Below are positions 34,724 to 45,400 of a stretch of 64,000 nt of DNA, piece after piece; position 1 is the stretch's first letter, and every line of letters begins with the position of its first letter. The stretch lies in the NCBI GenBank assembly GCA_033964015.1, contig CM066919.1, positions 25,502,204 through 25,566,203 on the forward strand, read 5' to 3'. The DNA comes from Scolanthus callimorphus. Its lineage: Eukaryota > Cnidaria > Anthozoa > Actiniaria > Edwardsiidae. The notes below the pieces were generated by a model. That model did no database searches and was not told where the DNA came from. It saw nothing but the letters and a program-made list of their open reading frames with translations. Made by a program: the position numbers and the translations under genes.

Positions 34724-37700
34724 ATGGCAGCGTTTTGCAGCGATCAGTTGTTCGATGTGTGTGTCATAGGAGCGGGGATAGAGGGCAGTGCTACCGCAAG
34801 ATATCTGGCTAGCAGGGCAAGAAAACATTACTTCTAGAGCAAGTAAGTCCTGCAACTTTGGAAGTTTTGTTCACAACAAAAACATGTGGAAATGCACGTA
34901 CCGTGAGAAGGGGTCATGCTGCGAGCTCGGTGCGCCTGGCCCTATGTTCAAAATGTCCTTCAATAAATTGAATAATGATGACGCATAGACCAATTTCGAT
35001 ATATTAAAATTCTAACTTGGGTGCAAATGGGGTAGAGAAATTGTTTTTATTGAATTTTAAATGCACGAAGCTTCAAATGTGATCAAAAATAAAAGCCTCT
35101 GAGTTGAGTACAAGCCACCAGCAGCCCCCAGCTGTTAACAAAAGCAAGCATCTCCAGGTGCCAGTACTCGATGAGGTGTCCAAAAAAAAGCCACAGGGTG
35201 GTAAATCTCGTTTCACAGAAAAAATGGAAAATTTTCACATTTTTCAACCAACTGAAATGGTCAAATAACCCTTTACCACACCTTGAAGCCAGACACCTTG
35301 AAGCCAGAGCAGTGGGAGAGAGGGTGAGCAAGTACTTGCAGACTGACCCATAGGTTTTTGTGTGCCTTATTTAATTGATCTAAATCAGCTCCCCTCACTT
35401 CTGTCAACATTTCAACAGATCAAATACATACCTGCCAACTCTCCCGGATTTCACGGGAGACTTGCGGTTTTGAGTAAAATCTCCTGGTCTCCCGGTTTTC
35501 ACCATAAATCTCCTGGGAAATTAACTCGCTCAGTCTATTTCTGCATTAAAACCTCAAGATTTTAAGCGAGCAACTTTTTTGGGGGTTTTGAGACAAGGCT
35601 CACGGAGGTTATGATAACAATTTCCCAGATCTCCTGGTTTTCACTTGTCCAAGGTTGGCAGGTATGCAAATAGAAGAGCTCCCTTGATTCTTCCCTTTTC
35701 CCCATCATTGACTTGCTTGCCCTCTCCCCTCCTGTGCTTGGTACACAGGCTACTGGTACCTTTACAGTATTGTTTCTGATGCCTTTTACTACTGTGGTCT
35801 TTTGTGGCTTGTGAACAACAGGTGACATTTTGTGTCCCTTTGTTATTGTAGTTCCCTTTGCCTCACTCCAGAGGAAGCTCTCATGGTTCAACACGGCTTG
35901 TTCGATTTGGATACAGAGAAGAATTCCTTGTCAAAATTATGCCAGAGGCATTTAAAATGTGGGCAGATGTGGAGAAAATGGCTGACAAGCAATTAATCAA
36001 GTAAGCATACCCATCCAATAAAACATGTATGTGGAGATTTAGGGTTTTGAAGAACTATTCTATTCAAAAAAGAGGTGTTTGAAAAAGTTATAGTTACAGT
36101 TGGCGGATCCAGGATTTTTTCAGAAGGCGGGTTGCAGCACTAAGTTGTTGGACTGGTTATAATCTGTACTGGGTTCAAAAATCCCAAGAGTTCATCGAAT
36201 TTATCACTCTCATGGGGGGGGATCTGTCCCTGAGTTAGTATTAGCTGTTAAGTCTTGCAGATGTCTAAAAAAATATTTAACGTTTTCTTACTGTTAATAC
36301 TTTTACAGGCGTGTTGGCCTTCTTTCTATTGAAGGTGCACCCTATAAAAGCATTGGTCCATTGGCAGCAAACGTGCGAGGTGTTGGTGAAATTTGTCATA
36401 TGTTATCTGCTGATGATCTAAAGAAAAGGTACCCAATGCTTGATCTCCCTTATGATTGGCAAGGGACTTTAGAACCCAATGGAGGATTCATTTGTGCGGC
36501 CCAAGCTCTTCAAGCCCTCCAGGTAATTTTATTTTAATTAAAAGAATGTCTTCTGGGACAATATCAGGGTTTCCAGTTACAGTAGTTTTTTTTAGCAAAC
36601 TTATAATTGCATACCAAAGGATTATATATATATATATATTTTTGCATTTGATTGCATATGGACACTGTAAAACTGTATAATGGTGAAATAATGTGTGATT
36701 GATTTGAAAGGTTTGTGCAGTTTTTCACATTTGCATTTGTTATGGCCACACTTAAGGTCTGTATGTATATTTTTCTCAAGGATCAGTTTGTTAGATTTGG
36801 TGGTGTCTTGCATGATGGTGAAAAAGTATTAGACATAGTTCCTGGCAGTACAGTAACCATAACAACAAGCAAAGGAATATACAGAGCCAAGAGCATCATT
36901 ATTACAGCTGGTAGGCTATTCTGTTGTTTTTCCAAATACTCAAATTATGTAGTATAATTATTATACTATTTTAGTTTAAACATCTCTTTGTTTCTTCACA
37001 GGGCCCTGGGTTAACGAAGTTTTAAAGCCGTTGTCTCTTCAGATTCCAGTTGAGGTATTAAGTAAACAAATATGATGCATAGGCCTGTAAACAAGCATGA
37101 GGCAAGTGAGGCACGCTGTTACTGCTTCACAATTCCAATCTTTTGAAGGTCTGCCTGTACTGTTGTCATGCACTGGATTGTTTGGCTCATTATTATGTCT
37201 CTGTTCACAAGATAAACATACGTATCAAAAATTCTAATATGAAGTGATTTTTAAATACATAAACAAGCAAAGACATAAAAAACATTTTGGCGACATAAAG
37301 CGAAAATTTACAGCGTCATCATGGTGCCATTATCAAGGGTAGTAAATTATGTGAGTGTTCAGATTTTTCTGATTTATGTAAATATAGTGACTCTGAACTC
37401 AAAGTACTCTGAACACTCGCATAATTTACTACCCTTGATAATGGCGCCATGATGACGCCGAAATGTCGGACATTTTCGCATTATGTTTTTGCTTGTTTAT
37501 GACTTTTATAAAATAAAGGCTAAAATTTAATTGTATTATTGCTCTTAAAAAATGACCTGTGAAAAGGTTTAGCATGTCACTTATTGCATGTTACATGCAT
37601 AGCTGTCAACTCTCCTGCATTTGGCAGGAGTCTCAAGATTTTGATTCTTGTCTCAAGGTAAAAGTTTTGCTTCATTCTGCTCATACAGACTGTATTCCCC

Positions 37701-38306
37701 TGCACAACGTTTTGTGACCCCCCCCCCTAAAAAAATTAATACCAAACCCCCCCTCAAGATTTCTAAACTCTGAGGGTTGACAGCTCTGTACATGCTTATT
37801 TTAACTTAATTTTGTTTGAATGGTACTGTAGGTACAGAGGGTTACACAAACTTTTTGGAAGCCCAATGATCCATCTATCTACTCTGCCGAGAATGGGTTT
37901 CCTGGATTTAGATTTGTTGGGCATTCAATTATGGCTTACCCACAGCAGAGTACCCAGGACTTATCAAGGTATAATGTTATTATACAATGTTGTAGGTGTT
38001 GTTTTGCTTTTTTCCAGATCTGGCGAGTTGTGCTTTGTTACTGGAAACCTAAGGACCTTCACGCTTACTCTCCTGAGAATGGATTTCCAGGGTTCATTAT
38101 CTATGGTGATGGCAATGGCACCAACCATGATCATATTTATGGGTTTCCTGTGTCTGAATATCCTGGTCTTGTTAAGGTCAGCTGTGGTATTCTGGGTATC
38201 AATTTCATATTATGGTTTTATTCCTTGCTCTCAACTCAGCCAGTCAGAACATCTCAGAAAATCTTGTCCATACAAATACTGTATTCCAGGGGAGTGGGGA
38301 TTCAAT

Positions 38307-38364
<58 letters not shown>

Positions 38365-39750
38365 ACATTTCTTAGTAAATTTTCGAGTTTAGGAATGGCT
38401 GTTTCTTGAACAGTATTTACCAGACATCTTCAAATTCGGGGCAAATGAACACACTCACTAAAATTCTGCATTTCGATCTTCTAACAGCTAAAACATACTT
38501 CCCAATGCTTAGACTATATGGAATAACATTTTCACAGAAAGCTAGGCCACATTTATTAATTCTCTGGTGTCTTTTTTTTAGATCTGTAACCACACTGGTA
38601 TTCCTATAGCTGGTCCGGAGGCACGTGACCAACAGTCCACCACTAATGATCCCTCTATTAATACTATTGTTAAAGCTATAAAGAAGTATTTTAGAGATGT
38701 TGACCCTGTGCCAAAGATTGTGGAGCCTTGTTTATATACGGTGAGGCATTTCCATTAAAAGCAAGTCTAGTATTGAGAGAATTGCACTTTACAAATCCGC
38801 GAAATGTTATTATTGTTTAATCCAAAACTTTGTGGTTTCTGACCATAGGTGACCCCAGATACCCAATTCGTCCTGGACAGACATCCCCAATTTAGAAACA
38901 TTGTAATTGGCGCTGGATTCTCTGGTAAGTACAGTATTGTTCGTATATATAATAGGACTCCATGCTGTCCAATTAAGAAAAAATTGGATGATTCAGAGGA
39001 ACTCCAAAATTGGACGAGGCCGCAGGCCGAGTCCAATTTGGAGTTCCGAGGAATCATCCATTTTTTTCTTAATTGGACAAGCATAGAGTCCTGTTATTAA
39101 TTAATTATATAACATCCATGTTCAAACCCAAACTGTCCAATTTTAGCACGAACTGTCCAATTAGAGCGCGCGCGATCCAATTAAAAAATAATTGGACGAT
39201 TCAAGAAAAATCGATCTGCCGGCACAATGGGATTTCGAGCTGGCTATATAATTATTCTGCTAATCTGCCTGTGGTTAGCTTTAAGGTTACAGTTACAGTT
39301 TTACAGTGTTAGGGGCATAGCCAAGAGGAGGGGGGCCTTTCGTGTATTTAATTGGGTGTATTTTACTGTACTTTTGAATTCAAAAGGGATGGCAGGGATT
39401 ACAGTGTTGTTTAGGCATCAATAATGGCACCTCTTGAAAAAAAATTAATGTTGGGCCCTGTGTAGTACCAATTTCACGGTTAAATTCAAAATCGATGGTC
39501 TAAAAATAGACTCTGCACTCCTGTGCATATGGCTAGACCTAGTGGAGTAGATGGAGACTCCTGGTAATTGGCTCCTGGTAACACTCGACAGTAATAATAT
39601 TGCTTTTATTTTTTAGGCCATGGCTTCAAAATGGCACCTGTTGTAGGAAAAATCCTAAGCGAGATGGCCCTGGGCGAAAGGCCATCGTACGACTTGCATC
39701 CATTCAGATTGTCGCGATTCAAAACCGCACCGGTTAAATCGTCACTGTAG
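34724..39750 (+). CDS. PIPOX: PIPOX-like peroxisomal sarcosine/pipecolate oxidase, copy 1
   Basis: Exons 34724-34842, 35852-36000, 36309-36522, 36781-36910, 37002-37054, 38018-38176, 38582-38740, 38849-38924, 39617-39750 give about 397 residues (human about 390). Motifs: V-I-G-A-G-I-E-G dinucleotide fold; S-H-G-S-T-R-L-V-R with the two active-site arginines; H-I-Y-G-F-P and G-L-V-K (Tyr and the oxygen-activating Lys of monomeric sarcosine oxidase); E-P-C-L-Y-T (covalent-FAD Cys); G-A-G-F-S-G-H-G-F-K. The family oxidises N-methyl or cyclic amino acids using FAD and O2. The C-terminus is S-S-L, a weak type-1 peroxisome signal. Exon 1 needs one extra G at the GGG near 34815 to keep G-K-K-T-L-L-L-E-Q in frame. 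An alternative exon 6 lies at 37832-37968. Confidence 0.95.
35427..35666. mobile_element. CATACCTGCCAACTCTCCCGG TIR element in PIPOX-1 intron 1
   Basis: CATACCTGCCAAC at the left and GTTGGCAGGTATG at the right; interior contains several TCTCCTGG/CTCCCGG motifs. The best preserved copy of a family also seen at 4780, 37598, 55795 and 58290. It is absent from the matching intron of PIPOX-2. Confidence 0.8.
36101..36231. repeat. GGCGGATCCAGG-type dispersed repeat, copy 3 (PIPOX-1 intron 2)
   Basis: TGGCGGATCCAGGATTTTTT, GCAGCACTAAGTTG and ACTGGTTATAAT as in copies 2171 and 21695. Absent from PIPOX-2 intron 2, which instead holds the 45316 element. Confidence 0.7.
37260..37499. mobile_element. 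240-base TIR element in PIPOX-1 intron 5
   Basis: TAAACAAGCAAAGACATAAA / TTTTTGCTTGTTTA ends and long inner arms (GTCATCATGGTGCCATTATC, AGGGTAGTAAATTATG and complements) around a short centre. Not present in PIPOX-2. Confidence 0.8.
37598..37795. repeat. CATACCTGCCAAC-family copy in PIPOX-1 intron 5
   Basis: CATAGCTGTCAACTCTCCTG at the left, GAGGGTTGACAGCTCTG at the right; C-rich interior. A diverged member of the same family as 35427-35666. Confidence 0.6.
37832..37968 (+). CDS. PIPOX: Second, diverged PIPOX exon 6 (candidate mutually exclusive exon 6a)
   Basis: A polypyrimidine tract and ACTGTAG acceptor precede a frame [27 protein letters not shown] and, after one added base, [15 protein letters not shown], then a GT donor. 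It is homologous to exon 6 (38018-38176): [20 protein letters not shown]-x-K all match. Both exons are phase 0 at each end, so either can join exon 5 to exon 7. The missing base is one T in AATT_ATGG; the paralogue has AATTTATGG at the same place, so an assembly error is likely. It keeps the active-site Tyr and Lys. Whether it is spliced in is unknown. Confidence 0.65.
38307..38369. repeat. 36-base G run fused to a TATCCATA/TTCTGGAACCACACA element end
   Basis: A pure G tract (38307-38342) followed by TATGGATATTTTCTGGAACC, the same end as the element at 57072-57269. The long Gly-rich frames across this tract are artefacts. Confidence 0.75.
38950..39098. repeat. Palindromic element with GGCC apex in PIPOX-1 intron 8
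   Basis: AGGACTCCATGCTGTCCAAT pairs with ATTGGACAAGCATAGAGTCCT and the arms continue through GGATGATTC, GGAACTCCAAA to apex GAGGCCGCAGGCCGAG. Not present in PIPOX-2 intron 8. Confidence 0.85.
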
Positions 39751-39797
39751 AATTCTGCACATAAAACCTGCTGGATCTCGAACGTTGACTTCGTTAT

Positions 39798-39982
39798 CAG
39801 GAGCGGATCCGGGGTTTGGGAAGGGTGTTGCGTTTCAGGTCTGAAGAGTCAGATTTATCAAGAGAGCTACTAGGACTTTGTCTTTGGGACTACATTTTTC
39901 TGTTTTAAACTAATTTGTATCGCAAAGGGGGAGGGGGAGGGGTGCATACACACCCAAAGTACCTCCCCTGGGTCCGCCACTG
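39798..39982. repeat. CAGGAGCGGATCCGGG element at the 3' edge of duplication unit 1
   Basis: CAGGAGCGGATCC at the left, GGGTCCGCCACTG at the right. The same element in the same place lies at 49118-49291 after PIPOX-2, so it was inserted before the gene duplication. Confidence 0.75.
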
Positions 39983-40420
39983 TTATCGCGTCCTGGTATT
40001 TGGCTAGCAGCCAGGGACAGGAATTGAAGTTCACTACCATTAGTCGAAAGTCGAAAATCAATCGAACGATTGGAATTCGATTGAGTTCGATTACCGAACG
40101 TTCGATTGATTACGCCGGGAGTAATATATGAGTAATGTATACTAAAGTGATTTATCAGGATTTCGGCCACTGAGAAATAATATCGTAATTCGCAAGTGTG
40201 AAAAACTTCAATAATGCCACTGATAATGCACAGTACTACAAGGCTTGCAATCCTGCCTTACAAACCCTATTAAAAAGCAAAATTTATTTTTGATCCCATT
40301 CTTTCAGTTTGCATTGTAGTTTGCTGAAATGTGCGCATTTTACTAATTCTGAGCATCATTTCAAGGGTGAAGCTGCTCATTTTAAGGGTGACCGGGTCAC
40401 GAGACCTCTTAGACCCCGTC

Positions 40421-40860
40421 AGTAGTATAGTAGGGACCGAATTAGCCGTTTTTTGCGGGTGAGCATGGGGGCGAGCCTGCGGGTGAGCCTGGTGGTGAGG
40501 AGCCTATTGTTATTGGAGACAATAGATTAGTATAGCCTAGCATAGACTAACTATCCTTGTTTTTACTGAGGGACATTTATTTTGATATTTTTAAAGTTGT
40601 GCGTGTGATTTTGAACACTGTGAGATGGATACAGATAGTACCTATGTTTTCCTCTATTTTTTTTCTCGAGAATAAAAGACTTGGTGACCACCTCTCTTTG
40701 CTCTAACCAGCTATATTTGGGATGGGGGTATCTTTCTATTGTGTTTCGAGAAAAGAAAGTAGGGGGTGGGATCATTCTATTGTCTCCAATAACAATAGGC
40801 TCCTCACCACCAGGCTCACCCGCAACAAAAAACGGCTAATTCGGTCCCTACTATACTACT
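40421..40860. mobile_element. 440-base element with ~85-base inverted arms
   Basis: AGTAGTATAGTAGGGACCGA / TCGGTCCCTACTATACTACT ends, arms continuing through AATTAGCCGTTTTTTG, GCCTGGTGGTGAGGAGCC and ATTGTTATTGGAGACAATAG. The left arm has a duplicated GGCGAGCCTGCGGGTGA. No transposase frame. Confidence 0.85.
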
Positions 40861-40862
40861 CC

Positions 40863-40997
40863 CGTCCACACTACACCGTTTTCAAACGAAAACGGATGCT
40901 TTATGCTCCGTTTTCAAAAGAATTTGCGTCCACACTTATCGTTTTCGTATTGTTTTCGCCGTTTTCGGTAATCGTTTTCGGCGTTGTAGTGTGGACG
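40863..40997. mobile_element. CGTCCACACTAC TIR element
   Basis: CGTCCACACTACACCG / CGGCGTTGTAGTGTGGACG ends with CGTTTTCG-rich interior. It begins two bases after the previous element, so the two are abutted. Confidence 0.8.
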
Positions 40998-41720
40998 ATA
41001 GCCGTATCCGGAGCAAAAAGTATCCGTTTTCGTTTGGCTTTGGCATGTTGTTTTGCCCTATGGGGTGGGCGATTTACGTGCTTTTCATGCAGTGGCAGTT
41101 CAAAAAAGACGGCTTATTCCCTTCCTGTATGCCAGTGGTGTCATAGCGGGCAGAACGTGAACACAAACACATGTCAATATCAAGTACGTACCATGATCGC
41201 AAAAATACCCTCCTGACCATGTCATGGCATGTTTTTAAGGACATAAGCATACATGGAGCACCATAGGAGTGGTTTTCAAAATCCCGTGAAACACGCTTTA
41301 TCAGACTTTTATCGCGCTCTAACTCCATCGTTCTCTTGAATTGTATGGGCTATTACTCTTTGACTATTACTTGTTTCACTGGATTATGGAAACCACTCTA
41401 CAGGGATGGCGGAACAGTTTTCAAAGTTGGGGGGGGGTTCTAATTTTAAAGATTGTATGGCAAGGTGGGGGGCTGAGTTTAATGAAAATGTATGAAAACT
41501 TGGCCCCGCCGTCCCTACGTATAAGGTTGCTGCACTCTGGATATGTGGCATTATTAGACAGTGTTTGGCCCAAGGGAGGGGAAATATGTTCACGTTTGGA
41601 AGGGGTTTAGAAATATAAAATGACCCTCATAATAATGTGGGGCATTATCAGTTTTGTTTTGCTTTATGGCTAATGCACCAAACATGTCTGACATGTGAAA
41701 AGTAACTTTTAAGTTACAGT

Positions 41721-42215
41721 CAAACCGGATGTTCGTTTCCTCACAACTTTGCAACATTGCTCAACAACATTGCAATATTGATTATAAACTTGCTCGATCA
41801 ATTTGCAAATGTGTCGATCAAGTTGCTAATAGCGCCGACAATTTCCTAGAAGAAAATCCACCAAGGTGCTGAGTTTCGATTAAACACATGGCGCGAAAAA
41901 CGGCTTATCCCCGGTGTAATAACCTGTCATTGCTCACGAACTGCGTCACAAAGCTTCCTTTGTTTGGTAGAACGAATAATGATGAAATAAGAACTGAACA
42001 CAAAGGTGTCCTCTGGGAATGGTTATTACACCGGAGTTAACCCCGAAAAACTGAGCACCTTGGTGGATTTTCTTCTAGGAAATTGTTCGGCGTTAGTTAG
42101 CAACTTGCTCGACACATTCGCAAATTGATCGAACAAGTTGATAATCAATATTGCAATGTTGTTCACATGTGTTCAGCAATGTTGCAAAGTTGTGAGGAAA
42201 CGAACATCCGGTTTG
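41721..42215. repeat. 495-base palindrome abutting the PIPOX-2 promoter
   Basis: CAAACCGGATGTTCGTTTCC pairs with GGAAACGAACATCCGGTTTG; arms of about 160 bases (containing CAACATTGCAATATTGAT, AAATCCACCAAGGTGC) enclose a centre with a second inverted pair GGTGTAATAACC / GGTTATTACACC. Homology to the copy-1 promoter starts only about 7 bases to the right (AGGTATCCCATG at 42222). Confidence 0.85.
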
Positions 42216-42466
42216 AAACAAAGGTATCCCATGTCAAGATAAAATTCACCTAAAAATAATCTTTTCTAGAAATAAAACTAAAGATCGAATATCATGGCAC
42301 ATTTATTTTTATCGTTTTTGATCATATTTGGAAACGTTTAAGAGTCGAGAAGTTATTAGAAGTGTTGATTGTCACGCCCAATTAGGTTCCCTGTGTTTTG
42401 TCAACCGCTCGAGCCAGGACTGGGCAAACAGTTTAGGATCGTCGAAGAGGATATAGACCCGGTATC

Positions 42467-45400
42467 ATGGCAGCGTCTTGCAGCGATCAGTTGTTCGATG
42501 TGTGTGTCATAGGAGCGGGGATAGAGGGCAGTGCTACAGCAAGATATCTAGCTAGCAGGGGCAAGAAAAACACTACTTTTAGAGCAAGTAAGTCCATAGG
42601 CTGCTGGGATGCAAATAGACCTCCTCCGTTTGGGCGTAATGTTTTCCCATTTCAGATCACGTGGCATTCCCCTGAGTATTCTCTTTCTTCTGCTACGCAC
42701 CGAAGGATATATGAATATGGAAGCATCCCAAACAAAGAAAGATTCTTTAAATGAATGCCATGTGATCTGAAATGGGACAACATTACGCCCAAGCAGAGGG
42801 AGGTCTATTCTCCCTTTTTTCCCGTTTTATGGCAGTGACTTTAATTCAACATATGGATACAAGAGGATGCACACCTGTAAAATAACAACAAACTGTTCAT
42901 GCACACAGGAAATGTCCTAAAAATACTAGTCCAGTAATATTGCATTTTGACCCGGAACAAATTGCAACAGTAGCTTTCTCTTCAAAACCCTTTTAGATTT
43001 GATGTACTAATGAACATACTAAAAGTTGTCCAAAATCCGAGCTCGGCAACATCCTGAAAATTAGGAAACTTGATGGGATAATGCACCAGTCAATTGACAG
43101 CCCCGCACCCCCCCATTCGCGCATTAGCGGGGTACTAGCGGGGCTTTCGTACAGAATTCACACTACATTACTGCCCCGTTGGTCGGGAGATGCACTTTCT
43201 TTCACGGCTTCCACACAGTACATCGAGCGGGGAGTCACTCTCTTGCCCGGGACACAACACAACAGAAACCAGCCCGCTTTCCGGGCTGCTTCACCTCCAT
43301 ATGAACACCCCTTTACTTCACAAAAGACACGACAAATACAGATTTTTGTTACTTGAATTAAACGTATTACATTTTAATCTACACTAGCGAAAGTACATGC
43401 AAGTAGAAAAATATGGTTTTATTACGCTTTGCGATCGGCTGCGGCTGCATTGAAAACTGGGGCACCATTGACATGACTCTTTTCAGTGAGTAAAAATCCT
43501 TTGTGTTATCTTCTAAATTCATTGGGCAAGGAGTGCATTCACTCTTAATTATTACCCTGGGGACGGTGCATTCACCTCTCAGATTGTTCCCGCAAACCGA
43601 GGCGCTCACTGCCTTTCATTTGCCAAAAAGTGAATTCCCCGCTAATGCGCGAATGGGGGGGTGCGGGGCTGTCAATTGACTGGTGCATAATTTTCTTTTG
43701 TTCGCGGCCATCTTGCCCTTTGCTATTAATGAGTCTTGCCGCCCCCCCCCGGGGGGGGGGGGTCTCCCAAGTGAGAGTGATAGGGGTGCTCGTCGGGACA
43801 TCGGAAAATATACCCTAAAAAATACCAGGACATAAACAATCCACCCCCTAAAAAATACCTTATAAAACATATTGACCCCTATAAAATACCAACAATAGAC
43901 CTTTTTTGTTATTGTTTATTGTTTCTCTTCCAAAACAAGCTTAGTTTAGAGCTATAAATGAATAAAGAAAGCCAGAAAACGTTTTGCTTGGTTTGTGACC
44001 CTTTCATTCATTTGCGTACCCCTAAAAATACCATTTATTAGTGAAAACCACAATGTTTCTCCGATACCCCCTAAAAAATACCGGATAGTCGATTTTGACC
44101 CCTAAAAAATACAACGAGCACCCCTATCAGGTCGACATGTGAAGAACCCCCCTCCGGGCTTGTCGCACTTAGTTTTGCGAAGCTTTTGATATTCGCTATA
44201 CTGTACAGTATTCCCAGCTAAGTGTTTCAATTTTTGGTGGTTTAAAATGGACTCATTCGTGTTATATATACTTTGTTAGTTTTGTTATTTTGCAAACTAC
44301 GCTTTGACTAAGATAAATTTCCAATGTCGTAAGTCCAATACAGTGCCTGACTAGGAATCTTGAAACATGTTTCCATAAACAACTCAATAATTCTTAATAA
44401 TGGATTCGGTTGGCAAACATCAATAGACTCTAAATAAGGGGTCATTTCTATGTAAAGGAAATAGCATTAGAATATTTACCTGTAACGCGTTGCAGTCTAG
44501 AACTAGTTTTATCAGCGCAGAGCTCGAAGTGCCGTAAACCTCATTAATAACAAAAGTCAATATGGCGAAGAAAGCTGTTTCCAATTGCTTTGAATAAATC
44601 CCTTTTTTTGAGATGTTGCCGTATTGGGATTTTGGACGACTTTTGATATGTTATTAAGTGAGTATAATAGAGTCTAAATCCGTTGAAATTTGTACTGTTG
44701 CAATTTGTTCTGGGTTAGCCTTATTATTCATGTAAAATGACGGGACTATACAGGAAATGGTCTACTTGGTATTTAGATGTCCCAAAATTTCGTCCTGATC
44801 TAAAGGGGGAGGGGGGGGGGGGGGGGGGCTATCATTATTATAAAAATTGCCTAAAGGGGTTTTGGGATTTTTATTGATACTTGGAGGGGGGTCAAGAGGT
44901 TTTGGGGGCTGTATGAAAAATCTTGATCCCCTGGCATAAATAATGAATGATCCCTTAATCAGTTCTCCTCTGTCAAATGTCCATAGACCACCCTACTCCC
45001 CTCTCCCCCATATCCCCTCTTACGCTCTCCCCTCCTGTGCTTGGTACACAAGCTACTGGCACCTTTACAGTATTGATTGTGATGCCTTATTAAAATACTG
45101 TGGTCTTTTGTGGGTTGTGATCAAGGAGTGACATTTTGTGTGCCTTTGTAGTTCCCTTTGCCTCACTCTAGAGGAAGTTCTCATGGTTCAACACGGCTTG
45201 TCCGATTTGGATACAGAGAAGAATTCCTTGTCAAAATTATGCCAGAGGCATTTAAAATGTGGGCAGATGTGGAGAAAATGGCTGGCAAGCAATTAATCAA
45301 GTAAGCATACCTAGACAGTGGCGGACCCAGGTTTTTTTTGTTTCTTTCGTCACTCATTTGAAGACTGATACGAGCAATATAATATATGCAGATAGATAGA

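Larger units (their letters stand above)
39983..42466. other. Spacer between the PIPOX copies
   Basis: No gene is seen. The first about 70 bases still match the PIPOX-2 3' flank (AGCAGCCAGGGACAGGAATT). The rest holds three inverted-repeat structures (40421-40860, 40863-40997, 41721-42215) and, from about 42222, the duplicated PIPOX promoter region. Confidence 0.7.

Noticed and set aside
34388..34837. Extended N-terminus for PIPOX copy 1
   Set aside because: The frame continues 5' into the promoter, but the family starts just before the dinucleotide-binding motif and copy 2 supports the ATG at the homologous place.
37812..38409. Long frames ending in poly-Gly
   Set aside because: They run from real PIPOX exons through introns into a G tract; not proteins.
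40722..41216. 164-residue frame in the PIPOX spacer
   Set aside because: Runs across two abutting TIR elements, so it is a chance frame over repeat DNA.
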